In this document: positions 42,801-51,269 of the stretch, one piece after another
Position numbering within the stretch: the stretch's first letter is position 1
Layout of the letters: each line of letters begins with the position of its first letter
Assembly: GCA_964244295.1 (NCBI GenBank)
Contig: CAXTIG010000034.1
Coordinates: 17,628 to 81,627, forward strand
Direction of reading: 5' to 3'
Length of the DNA: 64,000 nt
Origin: JAJAZB01 sp964244295
GTDB taxonomy: Bacteria > Bacteroidota > Bacteroidia > Cytophagales > Spirosomataceae
Position numbers and translations under genes: made by a program
The notes under the pieces: model-generated
The model's database searches: none
Told to the model about the DNA's origin: nothing
The model's input: only the letters and a program-made list of their open reading frames with translations

Positions 42801-42958
42801 GTGTAGGCCGTCTGCACCGTCACCACGGGCAGGTCGATGCTCGGAAATTCGCGCACCCCAAGGTACGTCAGCCCGATGGCCCCGAACAAAATGATGACCA
42901 CCGACATGACCAGGGCCAGGACGGGGCGCTTGATGGAGGTTTCGGAAAGAGAAGCCAT
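39857..42958 (-). CDS. RND family efflux transporter permease (AcrB/MexB-like)
   Basis: The protein has 1033 residues, the full length of HAE1-type RND pumps. Twelve membrane helices are arranged as usual with two large periplasmic loops. Recognisable segments are SIDLPVVTVQTAYTGANADI, TPMLSSRILKAG, the VVDDAIVVLENI helix (proton-relay Asp pair) and the late GLVTKNGILIVEFANQ helix. It exports drugs, detergents or other amphiphiles, driven by protons. It is transcribed with the adaptor gene upstream (43116-44219). No TolC-type channel is encoded next to it, so a channel from elsewhere must be used. Confidence 0.95.
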   Translation of the reverse strand: MASLSETSIKRPVLALVMSVVIILFGAIGLTYLGVREFPSIDLPVVTVQTAYTGANADIVESQITVPLEESINGISGIRTLTSSSRDGRSTITVEFELSVNIEDAANDVRDRVSRSLANLPKDVDPPVVAKADADANPIYFLQLTSEERSLLDLNEIGVRSFKEKFETIPGVSTVLMWGEKKYAMWLRIDPVRLASYGLTAVDVANALAAQNIELPAGSVEGAMTELTVRTMGRLTTPEDFNNLILREEADRVVKFRDVGHAELAPENERTLLKRDGKAMLAIAVIPQPGANQIEIVDNIYKKLIQIKKDVPADVKTILGFDYTKGVRRSIKEVQETIVIAFVLVALIIFLFLRDWRSTIIPLTAIPVSLIGAFFIMYVCGFSINVLTLLAIVLSIGLVVDDAIVVLENIYAKIEEGASPYQAALAGSREIYFAVISTTVTLAAVFLPVIFLQGVTGRLFREFGIVVAGSVLISAFVSLTLTPMLSSRILKAGKQPWLYRKTEPFFKALNRGYENSLNDFMRVRWLAWVLMVGFVGIVAYMIQAEAIPSELAPLEDRGGFRVQATAPEGATFDYTLRYTDEVSSYIRKQFPKSEVLGITTNTAPGQGSGALNTGTIRIILNDSTNRTKTQQQIADEIAPMLKKFTGAKTFIAQDQTISTGQRGASLPVQFVIQATNYEKLKAVLPIFQQQAQASDKFQAVDVNLKFTKPEIRLEIDREKARNLGISIQDVAQTLQLGLSGRRFGYFVMGGKQYQIIGQIDRPDRNDITDLRSLYVKSSRGDLVQLDNLVRITEQSTPPQLYRFNRYVSATVSANLAKNVTLGEGIKEMERIGAEVLDETFTTALDGTSRQFRESSSSLYFAFGLALVLIYLILAAQFESFIDPLVILFTVPLAVCGAFLSLWDFSQTLNIFSQIGIIVLVGLVTKNGILIVEFANQRKEHGLDKRTAVLEAAASRFRPILMTSLCAALGILPIALALGAGSESRVSMGIAVVGGLVFSTTLTLYIIPAVYSYLSRNAKPHAEATKEERVVEAA

Positions 42959-43038
42959 CGGTTCGATTGAAAATGGGTTTACAAAAACGAGTTGTTGCGT
43001 TGGAAACCTTTGTCTTTCTGATTCATTTCCCCAGCGCG

Positions 43039-43099
43039 CATTGCGAGCGGAATTCGCCCATTTTCGCTTCGCTCATCTGGGCGAACTCCGCTCGCAATG
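43039..43099. repeat. 22-bp-arm inverted repeat, cattgcgagcgg family
   Basis: Arms 43039-43060 and 43078-43099 pair with one mismatch. It lies between the adaptor gene and the RND pump gene of the same operon, so it need not terminate transcription. Confidence 0.85.
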
Positions 43100-43115
43100 A
43101 TGGGTTGAGGAGGTA

Positions 43116-44219
43116 CTAATTCTTGATTCCTAATTCCACCTCCACCTCTCCCCCATTCTTGACCTGTTGCACGCCCGTCGTGATGAGCGTGTCGCCGATG
43201 GTCAACCCCCGGCTCACTTCCACTTCGTGGTCGCCGCGCAGGCCGAGTTCAACTTTTCGGGAAACCGCTTTCCCGCCGTTTACCAAAAAAACGCTCTGCC
43301 CGTTCAGATCGGGAATGACGGCTTCGGTGGGCACCAGAATGGCCCGGGGTTTGGAGGAAAGCACCACGTCGATTTTGGCAAACGCCCCCGGAATCAGCAC
43401 CCCGCCGGGGTTGGGACTGGTGGCCCGGAGTTGGAGCGTCCGGGTTTGGGGGTCGATTTTGGGGTCGATGGCGTACACGGTGCCCGTAAAGATTTTCTCG
43501 GAATCTTCGACCGAAAACTGCACCCGGCTGCCCCGGCGCACCGCCGAGGCGTACTTGGCGGGCACCGAAAAATCGAGCTTGGCCGGACTAGTGCTGGTGA
43601 GCGTAGCGATGGGCGACGCGGGCGAAATGTAGCTCCCCAAACTCACCGAGCGCAGGCCGACGGTGCCGTCGAAGGGCGCTTTCAGCACGGTTTTGGCAAC
43701 CTGCGCTTTCACGTTCTGAATGTCGGCCTCGTAGCTCTGCACGTTGCTGAGGCTGATGTCGTACTCCTGCTGGCTGATGGCCTGCCGGGCCAGGAGGCGG
43801 CGTTGCCGGTCTTCGATGCCCTGGGCCAGCTTTTTCTGATTTTCGAGTTTGCTGAGTTGGGCCAGGAGGTCGTCGTCGTTGAGGCGCAGCAGCACGGTGC
43901 CCTGGCGCACGGCCTCGCCCTCGCGGATGAAAAGCTGGATGATTTTGCCGGAAACTTCGCTGTGCAGTTCCACCTCTTCGTTGGCCCGGATGGAACCGGT
44001 GGTTTTCACCAAATTGTTGAGCAACTCCGATTGGATCACCATCACCCGCACGGAGGTTTTACCGCCCGCCCCACCCGCTTTGGCCGCACCGACTTCGGGT
44101 TTCGCGCCTTTTTCGCCGGGTTTGGCAACGAGGTAGGTTTTCAGACGCGGGTAAAATACCATGGCCAGGATGAGCAGCAACGCGGAAACGGAGAGCAGAG
44201 CGCGGGTCAATTTTTTCAT
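43116..44219 (-). CDS. RND efflux periplasmic adaptor (membrane fusion protein)
   Basis: The protein has 367 residues from the ATG at 44219. One N-terminal membrane helix (ALLSVSALLLILAMVFYP) is followed by a lipoyl half-motif (VKTTGSIRANEEVELHSEVS), an alpha hairpin (about 110-180), the second lipoyl half (TVLKAPFDGTVGLRSVSLGS), and beta-barrel and membrane-proximal domains (ILVPTEAVIPDLNGQSVFLV). It bridges the RND pump to an outer-membrane channel. Operon with the pump gene downstream. Confidence 0.93.
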   Translation of the reverse strand: MKKLTRALLSVSALLLILAMVFYPRLKTYLVAKPGEKGAKPEVGAAKAGGAGGKTSVRVMVIQSELLNNLVKTTGSIRANEEVELHSEVSGKIIQLFIREGEAVRQGTVLLRLNDDDLLAQLSKLENQKKLAQGIEDRQRRLLARQAISQQEYDISLSNVQSYEADIQNVKAQVAKTVLKAPFDGTVGLRSVSLGSYISPASPIATLTSTSPAKLDFSVPAKYASAVRRGSRVQFSVEDSEKIFTGTVYAIDPKIDPQTRTLQLRATSPNPGGVLIPGAFAKIDVVLSSKPRAILVPTEAVIPDLNGQSVFLVNGGKAVSRKVELGLRGDHEVEVSRGLTIGDTLITTGVQQVKNGGEVEVELGIKN

Positions 44220-44251
44220 GGGAAAGACGTGGGCAGGGAGCATCCCCGTCT

Positions 44252-44259
44252 CAAAATTA
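44252..44259 (-). promoter_or_regulatory. -7 box of the RND efflux operon (TAATTTTG)
   Basis: On the minus strand TAATTTTG matches TAnnTTTG exactly. A TTG at about 44285-44287 lies 25 bases upstream, a little further than usual. The ATG follows about 33 bases downstream. Confidence 0.45.
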
Positions 44260-44356
44260 CCACAGAACGGGCAGACGGGGAAAACAAGATTCTTTTCCCG
44301 ACCAAACCGTTTTTTATGGCGACCAGAGGGGGGTTTCAGCCTTTTCTAAAACGCGT

Positions 44357-44391
44357 CGTGCCGACAAATCCTTTGCAGACTTGTCGGCACG
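44357..44391. repeat. Short perfect inverted repeat (cgtgccgacaa)
   Basis: Eleven-base arms (44357-44367, 44381-44391) are separated by 13 bases, just downstream of the minus-strand lipoprotein gene ending at 44414. It can act as its terminator stem, although the flanking T-run is weak. Confidence 0.6.
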
Positions 44392-44413
44392 AGCGAAGTG
44401 AAAGTGTATTTTC

Positions 44414-44884
44414 TTACATCGTAATCCGATACCCAACGCGCTTGTAATTTTCGTTAGGGCCGATGTCGCTGCCGTTGCCTTCGAGCACCAACACGAGCGT
44501 CACCGAAGCCCCAGTCTGGGTCGGCGCTTTGAGAATGGTAACGGGCAGGCTGACAATGCTGGTTTTGGCAGGAATGGTCAGTGTGTTGCCGCTCAATTGG
44601 TAATTCACGCCGTCTTTGGCGGTCGATTCGGCGGCATCCACCGAAAAGCGAATGGTTTGATCGCTATCGCGTTGGGCACCCACCAAATTTACTTGCAACG
44701 TTTGCGCACCCAAGCCATTGGCGGCAGTGATGAGCGGGTATGTTTTGCCCAGGGCCGGAGAGCGAACCACGGCATCCTGAAACTCAACGACGGCTTTGTC
44801 GTACACGATTGTGTTGTCTTTAAAACACGCCCCGAGCGTCAGCGCTGCGGTAAGCAGCAAAATGAGGTTGAACGTTTTTTTCAT
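44414..44884 (-). CDS. SusD-associated lipoprotein (DUF4843-like)
   Basis: The 156-residue protein has lipobox ALTLGAC (Cys about 20) and a single beta-sandwich. The pattern TLQVNLVGAQRDSDQTIRFSVDAAES, GVNYQLSGNTLTIPAKTSIVSLPVTIL and ASVTLVLVLEGN looks like Calx-beta/DUF4843 domains, which commonly follow susD genes. It closes the SusCD operon at 44414-49570 and probably sits at the cell surface with the SusCD complex. Confidence 0.75.
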   Translation of the reverse strand: MKKTFNLILLLTAALTLGACFKDNTIVYDKAVVEFQDAVVRSPALGKTYPLITAANGLGAQTLQVNLVGAQRDSDQTIRFSVDAAESTAKDGVNYQLSGNTLTIPAKTSIVSLPVTILKAPTQTGASVTLVLVLEGNGSDIGPNENYKRVGYRITM

Positions 44885-44960
44885 GGAAAAAGTGGTTTAC
44901 GATTTTTTGATTTACAGTTAAAGTCCGTCGTGGCGCAACCGAAAGTCAAAACTTCATTTT

Positions 44961-46436
44961 TCAATATCCAAAATTCTGTTTCAGATTCGAGTTAGCCTGG
45001 ATTTCGCGGGTGGGAATCGGGGCCAGAATACGGAAATCGCTGTAAGCCAGCGTCTGTACCGGGGCAGCTTTAACGACATCTCGCCCCAGGCGCTTGAGGT
45101 CAAACCAGCGCTGGCCTTCAAAGGCAAATTCCAACCGACGCTGCCGCAGAATTTCATTCAGTAGCGCATCGCCGCTCAGACCCGTTGCCGCCCGTAACCC
45201 GGCGCGGGTACGGATAGCATTGAGATCGGTCAGGGCCGTAGCGGCATTGCCCAGGCGGTAGTTAGCTTCGGCCCGGTTGAGGTACATCTCCGAGATTCGG
45301 AACACGGGAATGTTGTCGAGATTGACCTGCCCGCTACGCCCGAAAAACTTCGTCACTTCTATTTCTGCCGTGCCCCGGCCCGTCGTACCGAGTTCGTACA
45401 ACTGGCGGCGCACATCGAGAACGGCCTTCGTGACCGAGTCTTTTTCCAGTTCCAAATCATCCAGCAGCGACTTGGTCGGCACTAAATCGCCAAACCCACC
45501 GGTGCGGGCACGATTGCCCAGTTCAACTAGCGTCGTGTAGGTAGTCTGGAGGGAGGTGTTCACGCCGATGTTTTCATTAATTTGGTATTGAATCTCGAAC
45601 ATCGACTCGGGATGGGTGGCCGTCCGCCAAGCTCCTACGTAGTTGTCACGGGTTTGGAAGCGACCGCTTCCCGTAGCCGTAGCCAGCGCCTCGGTGGCGT
45701 ACTTGACCACGTTGGCGTTGTCGCCGTTGTAAAGCGCCACGCGCGAAAACAACGCTCGTGCCGCGCCCTTGTTGGCGTAGGCGGTGGTAAGGGTTACTTT
45801 ATCGAGGCGTTCGATGGCCGCCGTCAGGTCGGCATAAATTTGCTTGTACACGTCGGCAATGGGCGCACGGGTGGGGAGTTGTAACTGATCGGCGTTGATC
45901 ACGCCCTTCAGCACCAGCGGCACCCCGCCCCGGTTCACCTGTTGCAGGTCGGGCCGCAGAGCCAGGGCGGTAGGGTCATAGGCGTAGGCCCGCATCAAGT
46001 CGAAGTACATCAACGCCCGCAGAAAATACGCCTGTCCTTCAACGGAATTGCGGGTAGCGTCGGGAAGCGTCGTCAGGGCCGTGGAGCCTTCTAGAATCAG
46101 GTTAGTCTGGTTGATGGCGTAGTAGCTGGTTTGCCAGTTAAGAAACTGTGCCCCGGCTTGGTTCTGGTACTCAGCGTTGAGTCGGCCCGATTTATTGGTA
46201 GCTCGGCCGTTGTCGGCGAGGGCATCGGGAATAGCGATGAAGTCCCGGCCATACAACAGGGTACTTTGGAGACGGTCGTACACGCCCGTCAGAGCGGCCT
46301 GCAAGCCCTCAGGGGTATTTACGGCGGTTTCCGAATCAATGGATTGCCGGGGTGTTACGTCGAGCAGGCCCTTATCACCGCAGCCCGACAGCAGCAATCC
46401 GGTACTCAGGAGAATGTATTTTAATGTGCGAATCAT
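44961..46436 (-). CDS. RagB/SusD family nutrient-binding lipoprotein (system A)
   Basis: The 491-residue protein has lipobox GLLLSGC (Cys about 19). The SusD core is ETAVNTPEGLQAALTGVYDRL, a TPR-like helical region (AQFLNWQTSYYAINQTNLIL, AYFLRALMYFDLMRAYAYDP), and the C-terminal EMYLNRAEANYRLGNAATAL and RLEFAFEGQRWFDLKRLGRD. SusD forms a lid on the partner SusC encoded 71 bases upstream and captures substrate outside the cell. No glycoside hydrolase lies nearby, so the ligand may be a peptide or small molecule. Confidence 0.92.
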   Translation of the reverse strand: MIRTLKYILLSTGLLLSGCGDKGLLDVTPRQSIDSETAVNTPEGLQAALTGVYDRLQSTLLYGRDFIAIPDALADNGRATNKSGRLNAEYQNQAGAQFLNWQTSYYAINQTNLILEGSTALTTLPDATRNSVEGQAYFLRALMYFDLMRAYAYDPTALALRPDLQQVNRGGVPLVLKGVINADQLQLPTRAPIADVYKQIYADLTAAIERLDKVTLTTAYANKGAARALFSRVALYNGDNANVVKYATEALATATGSGRFQTRDNYVGAWRTATHPESMFEIQYQINENIGVNTSLQTTYTTLVELGNRARTGGFGDLVPTKSLLDDLELEKDSVTKAVLDVRRQLYELGTTGRGTAEIEVTKFFGRSGQVNLDNIPVFRISEMYLNRAEANYRLGNAATALTDLNAIRTRAGLRAATGLSGDALLNEILRQRRLEFAFEGQRWFDLKRLGRDVVKAAPVQTLAYSDFRILAPIPTREIQANSNLKQNFGY

Positions 46437-46507
46437 GGTTCTTGAATGGTTAATTTTTGAATGGTTGACCCAGGCAGAGGAGCGCGCTACAGTCCTTCAG
46501 CGAATGG

Positions 46508-49500
46508 TCACAGTCCCAGCGTCAGCCCAAACGTTACGTTACGGGTTTGGGGCACCACACCGTTATTGCCTTGACCCAGACTGAAAAACTCCGGGTCGAA
46601 GCCCGTCCATTTGGTCCAGGTGATTAGATTGTAGGCTTGGGCGTACACGCGCACCCGGCTCAATTTTACGCGACGAACCAGACTCTCAGGCAAGTTGTAG
46701 GCCAGCGTAACGTTTTTTAGACGGATGTAGGAGGCGTCTTCGTAAAATCTTGAGCCCGATGTAATCGCCGATCCGAGTGTTTCGGCGTTTCCGTTGATGG
46801 GACGGGGCACGTGAGTGACCTGCCCTGGGGTGGTCCAGCGCTCGTCGTACAGGTTCTGAAGGCCATTGAACAGGCGCCCGCCGTTTTCAGCCATAAACGC
46901 GGTCTGATTGTTGAAGGCCGTCCGACCAAATTCGTAGGTAAACAAGGCTTCCAACTCAATGCCTTTGTAGCTAAATGAGTTGCGGAAACCGCCCGTCCAC
47001 TTCGGAATCTGCGAGCCGATAATCCGCGAGTACGAGTCGATGTTTCCGGCCAACCGGTAAATGATGTTTCCGGCATTGTCGTACCACATGGCCCGGCCCG
47101 TGGCGGGGTTTACGCCAGCATATTGCGCCGTGTAAATCGAGTTGATGGGCTGGCCGATGCGGATCTGCTCATCGGAGGCCCGGCCCGGTAGTACCGTCAG
47201 CGTGTCGTACAGCTTGGTAACTTTGTTCTGGATGTACGCAAAGTTGAAGTTGGTCGTCCATTTAAATCCCCCGGTGTTGAAGTTGGTCGTGGTGATGTCA
47301 ACCTCCAGGCCTTTGTTTTGCACCGCTCCGACGTTGCGCGTGATCGAGCCGTAGCCATTGGTCCAGACTACGGGCTGGTCGAGGAGCAAATCTTTGCTAT
47401 CGCGGATGAAATAATCAACCGAGCCTTGAATCCGACCATTGAACAGGCCGTAGTCGAGGCCGAAGTTGACGGTAATGTTGCGTTCCCATCGCAGATCGGG
47501 ATTGCTGAGCTGAGCCGGGGCAATGCCGCTAATAGCGTTGTAATTGAAGCCGGCGTTGTAAAGGCCGCGCGAATCGAAGTTGCCGATCTGATCGTTGCCC
47601 AAAGCCCCGTAGCTGGCGCGTAGCTTCAACTGGCTGAGGGCCTGGTTATTTTTCAGAAAATCCTCCTTGGCCACGTCGTAGGCCAGCGAGATGCCGGGAA
47701 AGAATCCAAACTGATTATTGGCTCCAAACCGGCTCGAGCCATCGTAGCGGGCCGTCAGGCCAACCAGGTATTTTTCTTTGTAGTTGTAATTCAAACGTCC
47801 GAATAGCCCTGCTTTCCGGAAGTTGTTTTTCGAGCTGTTCGTTGTAATCGGATTGGCTGCCGAAGCCGCCGTGGAAAAATCAGGTGTAGGGACGTTTTCA
47901 GCCGTCAATTGCACATTGGTCAGGGCATCGCTGCGGAACTCGACCCCGACGAGGGCACTGATGTTATGCGTTTCATTGATGGCCCGGTCGTAACCCAGCA
48001 CGGCGTTTGTCAGGAAGTTAATTCGCTCAAAATCCTGTAAACTGACCCGCCCCCGCACGTTGAAGGCATCGGCGGTGCGAGGATCCGAGAAGTTTTCCCC
48101 CTTCACCGTCCGGTAGTCAAGACTAGCAAAGGGCCGGAACGACAACTGCTCCGTAATTTTGTAGGTCGCGTTGAGGCTTCCCACGAGCTGATTAGTGCGG
48201 CTATTAATTTTATTCAGATCACTCACCAGGATCACGTTCTGGTTGAGAATTCCCGCCAGACCCGATGGGGTGTCGCCGGGGTAGCCGTAGTAATCACCGT
48301 TGTCTTTGTAAATCGGGTTAAGCGGCAGCACCAGCGGCGAAGAAAACGTGGGCGAACCCAGAAAACTTCCTCCTGCCGGGCCACCGAACTGGCCTTTTTG
48401 GTTGAACGAACTCAAGTTAAGGCCGTTTTCGATGGTCAGGCGGTTATTGACTTTGTTGGTGATGCGGGCAGCGAGGTTGCCGCTGGTCAGACCCACGTTA
48501 CGGACGTTGGCATCGGCTTTCGAGAACGATCCCGACAGGCGGAAGGACGTTTTTTCGTTACCGCCTTCCAAGGCTAGGGAAGCGTAGGTATTCACCCCCT
48601 TTTTGTATGATTCCCGTTGCCAGTCGTAAGTAGGCAGGGCAGCAATGGCTTCCGGCGATAGATCCGTCGCCAGACGAATCGCCCCCAGTACCGAACTTAG
48701 GGCAGCGGCCTGAGTCAGGGCCGGATTCTGGTTGCGAACGGCTTCGGTTCGTACCTGAATGAATTCCTGGGTATTGAGTACGTCGAGGTAACGAATGGGT
48801 TCTACATACCCCGTGTAAGTATCGAGCGTGATGCGCGTTTGGCCCGATTTGCCACGCTTCGTGGTGATGAGTACCACGCCATTCGAGGCCGCTGCGCCGT
48901 AAATAGCGGCGGCGGCGGCATCTTTCAGAATTTCGATGCTCTCGATGTCGTTGGGATTCAGAAACGCGAGGGGGTTGGTGCTGGCAAAGGCCGAGTTGCT
49001 CGTGGTATTGAGCTGCACTCCGTCGACGACGTACAGCGGGTCGGTGCCCCCGGTGATCGAGCCTACGCCCCGAATACGCACCTGTACCTGACCACCTGGG
49101 GTACCATTGGCTCCCGTAACTTGTACCCCTGCCACTTGGCCCTGAAGGGCGCGGTCGAGGGTTTGCACCGGAATAGTAGCAATTTGATCACCCCTTACCC
49201 CGCCCTGAGCGCCCGTCAGACTGGAGCGGCGTTGAGTTCCGTAACCGACTACGACCACCTCGTTGAGGCTACCCGCCTCGACGGTCAGCGACACGTCGAG
49301 GGTGTTGCGGTTGCCCACCGTCACTTCTTGGCGGACATACCCAATGGACGAAATAACCAGGGTTGCTCCGTTGGAGACGCTCAGGCGGTAGGCACCGTTG
49401 GCATCGGCGGTGGTTCCCTGGTTAGTGCCTTTTACAGCGATGTTTGCCCCCGGCAAGGGGGAACCGTCTTCGGCTGCGGTAATACGGCCCGACAGACTGC

Positions 49501-49570
49501 GGTCCTGGGCCTGAAGCTGGCCCAAAACACCCGTCAGCACTGCCATGCTCAGGAGTAGTTTTTTAATCAT
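46508..49570 (-). CDS. SusC/RagA family TonB-dependent outer-membrane transporter (system A)
   Basis: The protein has 1020 residues from the ATG at 49570 (signal MIKKLLLSMAVLTGVLGQLQ). An N-terminal carboxypeptidase-like domain (LSGRITAAEDGSPLPGANIA, about 20-95) is followed by the TonB box NEVVVVGYGT. The plug domain contains GTPGGQVQVRIRGVGSITGG and IEILKDAAAAAIYGAAASNG. A 22-strand barrel ends in the terminal aromatic strand (NVTFGLTLGL). A promoter match lies just upstream. It imports the ligand captured by SusD. Confidence 0.95.
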   Translation of the reverse strand: MIKKLLLSMAVLTGVLGQLQAQDRSLSGRITAAEDGSPLPGANIAVKGTNQGTTADANGAYRLSVSNGATLVISSIGYVRQEVTVGNRNTLDVSLTVEAGSLNEVVVVGYGTQRRSSLTGAQGGVRGDQIATIPVQTLDRALQGQVAGVQVTGANGTPGGQVQVRIRGVGSITGGTDPLYVVDGVQLNTTSNSAFASTNPLAFLNPNDIESIEILKDAAAAAIYGAAASNGVVLITTKRGKSGQTRITLDTYTGYVEPIRYLDVLNTQEFIQVRTEAVRNQNPALTQAAALSSVLGAIRLATDLSPEAIAALPTYDWQRESYKKGVNTYASLALEGGNEKTSFRLSGSFSKADANVRNVGLTSGNLAARITNKVNNRLTIENGLNLSSFNQKGQFGGPAGGSFLGSPTFSSPLVLPLNPIYKDNGDYYGYPGDTPSGLAGILNQNVILVSDLNKINSRTNQLVGSLNATYKITEQLSFRPFASLDYRTVKGENFSDPRTADAFNVRGRVSLQDFERINFLTNAVLGYDRAINETHNISALVGVEFRSDALTNVQLTAENVPTPDFSTAASAANPITTNSSKNNFRKAGLFGRLNYNYKEKYLVGLTARYDGSSRFGANNQFGFFPGISLAYDVAKEDFLKNNQALSQLKLRASYGALGNDQIGNFDSRGLYNAGFNYNAISGIAPAQLSNPDLRWERNITVNFGLDYGLFNGRIQGSVDYFIRDSKDLLLDQPVVWTNGYGSITRNVGAVQNKGLEVDITTTNFNTGGFKWTTNFNFAYIQNKVTKLYDTLTVLPGRASDEQIRIGQPINSIYTAQYAGVNPATGRAMWYDNAGNIIYRLAGNIDSYSRIIGSQIPKWTGGFRNSFSYKGIELEALFTYEFGRTAFNNQTAFMAENGGRLFNGLQNLYDERWTTPGQVTHVPRPINGNAETLGSAITSGSRFYEDASYIRLKNVTLAYNLPESLVRRVKLSRVRVYAQAYNLITWTKWTGFDPEFFSLGQGNNGVVPQTRNVTFGLTLGL

Positions 49571-49599
49571 TGTCGTGATTTTGGTTTGTGAAAAGAGTA

Positions 49600-49632
49600 C
49601 GAAATTAACGAGACAAGGGGGCAAAGACCAAA
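49600..49632 (-). promoter_or_regulatory. Promoter of SusCD system A
   Basis: On the minus strand TTTG (49629-49632) is followed after 21 bases by TAATTTCG (49600-49607), one mismatch from TAnnTTTG. The ATG is about 30 bases downstream. Confidence 0.5.
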
Positions 49633-49680
49633 TTTGTTTTGGCAAAAACCGTCGATACATTGATTTTTGGAATTCAAGAT

Positions 49681-49728
49681 GGAAAACACAGAAAGGAAGC
49701 CTGGTGGGACTCCCTTTCTGTGTTTTCC
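49681..49728 (-). terminator. Hairpin between the two SusCD operons
   Basis: Sixteen-base perfect arms (GGAAAACACAGAAAGG at 49681-49696 and its complement at 49713-49728) lie between the stop of SusD system B and the promoter of system A. It probably separates the two transcription units. Confidence 0.65.
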
Positions 49729-49752
49729 GAAATCATCCGGCAAGTGGATCAG

Positions 49753-51252
49753 TTACTGATTCCGGGTCATCAACGCATTCGTCGACAGTTCGGTCGAAGG
49801 AATGGGCCAGACGTAGTTGATGTTCGACGGCGCGATGGCCCCCACGGCTCCTTTGGCGGGAATCGTGGCATTCAGTCGCTGGGTGTCGTTGTTGCGGAGG
49901 CCTTCGCCCAAAAACTCGATTCGCCGTTCCAGCAGAATGGCGTCGATCAGCGCCGCCGAAGTGGCAAAGTTCGCCGCCGTGTACACCGCACTCGCGTCCG
50001 ACCGGCCCCGGACGGCGTTGAGCAAGGCAAGGGACTGGGGATCCACGGCGTTGGCGGTACGAACTTTGGCTTCCGCCAGATTCAATAGCACCTCCGCGTA
50101 GCGAATCACCGGTGCCCGGTCGGTGTAGGGCGTTCCGGTCGGGTATTTTTTCAGGAACGCATCCCCCGCAACGGTCACGACGAAGTTCGTCCGCCGGGCA
50201 TCGGTGGCGGGCCAGGCGGTCGTGTTGCCGACGATCCCCGCCTTGTTGAGGTTAAACTCCCCGTTTCCACCCAGCGTAGAAGGCAGGAAATAAAACGACA
50301 ATTGGTTTTGGGTACCGGGCTGATTTTGAGCGGTAAACGGAAACGAAAGAATGCTTTCGGTCGTTTCCTGCGGCGGTGCAAAAACCGTCGCTACGTTCGT
50401 TGACAGTGTGTGGCCCACCCCGGTAGCCGCCACAAACGGGGCCGACGCTGAAACGATTTTGTTGGCTTCGGTCACCACATCGGCGTAGCGGGCCATCGAG
50501 AGGTATACCCGGGTTTTCAGGGCAATGGCCGTGTTGCGGTGAGCGCGGCTCACGCGGGTGGGGGCATCGCCGTAGGTGAGCGGGAGGTTTTGCTCGGCAA
50601 AATTCAGGTCATCCAGAATTTGCGTGTACACCTCCGCCACGGTACTGCGGGCCAGGTCGTTGTTGTCCGAACTTTTTTCGGCCTTTAGGCGCAGGGGCAA
50701 ACCGGGTTTGCTGCCGTTGCCGTCGGTGAAGGGCCGGGCGTAAAATTGCAGCAGCGAATAATAACTCAAAGCCCGCAGCAACCGTCCTTCGGCTTGGTAT
50801 TGCAGGGCTGTGGCGGCAAAGGTGGCCGGGAACGTGGGCGCGACGTACTTGGCTTTGTTGGCCTCCAGCCCTTCGAGGAAGACGTTGATCTGGTTGATGG
50901 CCGTGTAAGCCGCTCCCCAGAGGTTAGTCACGTCGTTGATGGAGGTTTCCGTCAACGTGTGGTTCCAGACCCCCACGGCCGTTACGCCGTTGTTGGTGCG
51001 GTTGAGGAAATCGTCGGCCCGGATGTCGCCGTATACCTGGTAGCGTCCGCCGAGGAAGTTCCCGCTTTTAACCGAGGTGTACATATTATTGACCTGCAAC
51101 TGAATCCGCGAGGGCGTATCGAAAACGACCTGGTCGGAAAATAAGGTTTCCGGAATCGGATTCAGAAGTTCGGTCTGGCAGGAAAGCAGCCCCCCCGTGA
51201 GCAGGGTCGTGAAAAGCGTGGCCGTAGCCGTATTGGTGAATCGTAATTTCAT
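49753..51252 (-). CDS. RagB/SusD family nutrient-binding lipoprotein (system B)
   Basis: The 499-residue protein has lipobox GGLLSC (Cys about 25). The SusD pattern is QVVFDTPSRIQLQVNNMYTSVK, LWGAAYTAINQINVFLEGLE, EGRLLRALSYYSLLQFYARP and, near the C-terminus, VIRYAEVLLNLAEAKVRT with LLERRIEFLGEGLRNNDTQR. It follows its SusC gene by 17 bases. The next gene, on the far side of SusC and divergent, is an M20 peptidase, which suggests peptide or amino-acid conjugate uptake. Confidence 0.92.
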   Translation of the reverse strand: MKLRFTNTATATLFTTLLTGGLLSCQTELLNPIPETLFSDQVVFDTPSRIQLQVNNMYTSVKSGNFLGGRYQVYGDIRADDFLNRTNNGVTAVGVWNHTLTETSINDVTNLWGAAYTAINQINVFLEGLEANKAKYVAPTFPATFAATALQYQAEGRLLRALSYYSLLQFYARPFTDGNGSKPGLPLRLKAEKSSDNNDLARSTVAEVYTQILDDLNFAEQNLPLTYGDAPTRVSRAHRNTAIALKTRVYLSMARYADVVTEANKIVSASAPFVAATGVGHTLSTNVATVFAPPQETTESILSFPFTAQNQPGTQNQLSFYFLPSTLGGNGEFNLNKAGIVGNTTAWPATDARRTNFVVTVAGDAFLKKYPTGTPYTDRAPVIRYAEVLLNLAEAKVRTANAVDPQSLALLNAVRGRSDASAVYTAANFATSAALIDAILLERRIEFLGEGLRNNDTQRLNATIPAKGAVGAIAPSNINYVWPIPSTELSTNALMTRNQ

Positions 51253-51269
51253 GGTTCGGTGAAGGTGAG

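Noticed and set aside
43167..44447. Plus-strand frame of 426 codons opposite the efflux adaptor
   Set aside because: It has an Arg/His/Gly-rich shadow composition, and the minus strand encodes a complete membrane fusion protein.
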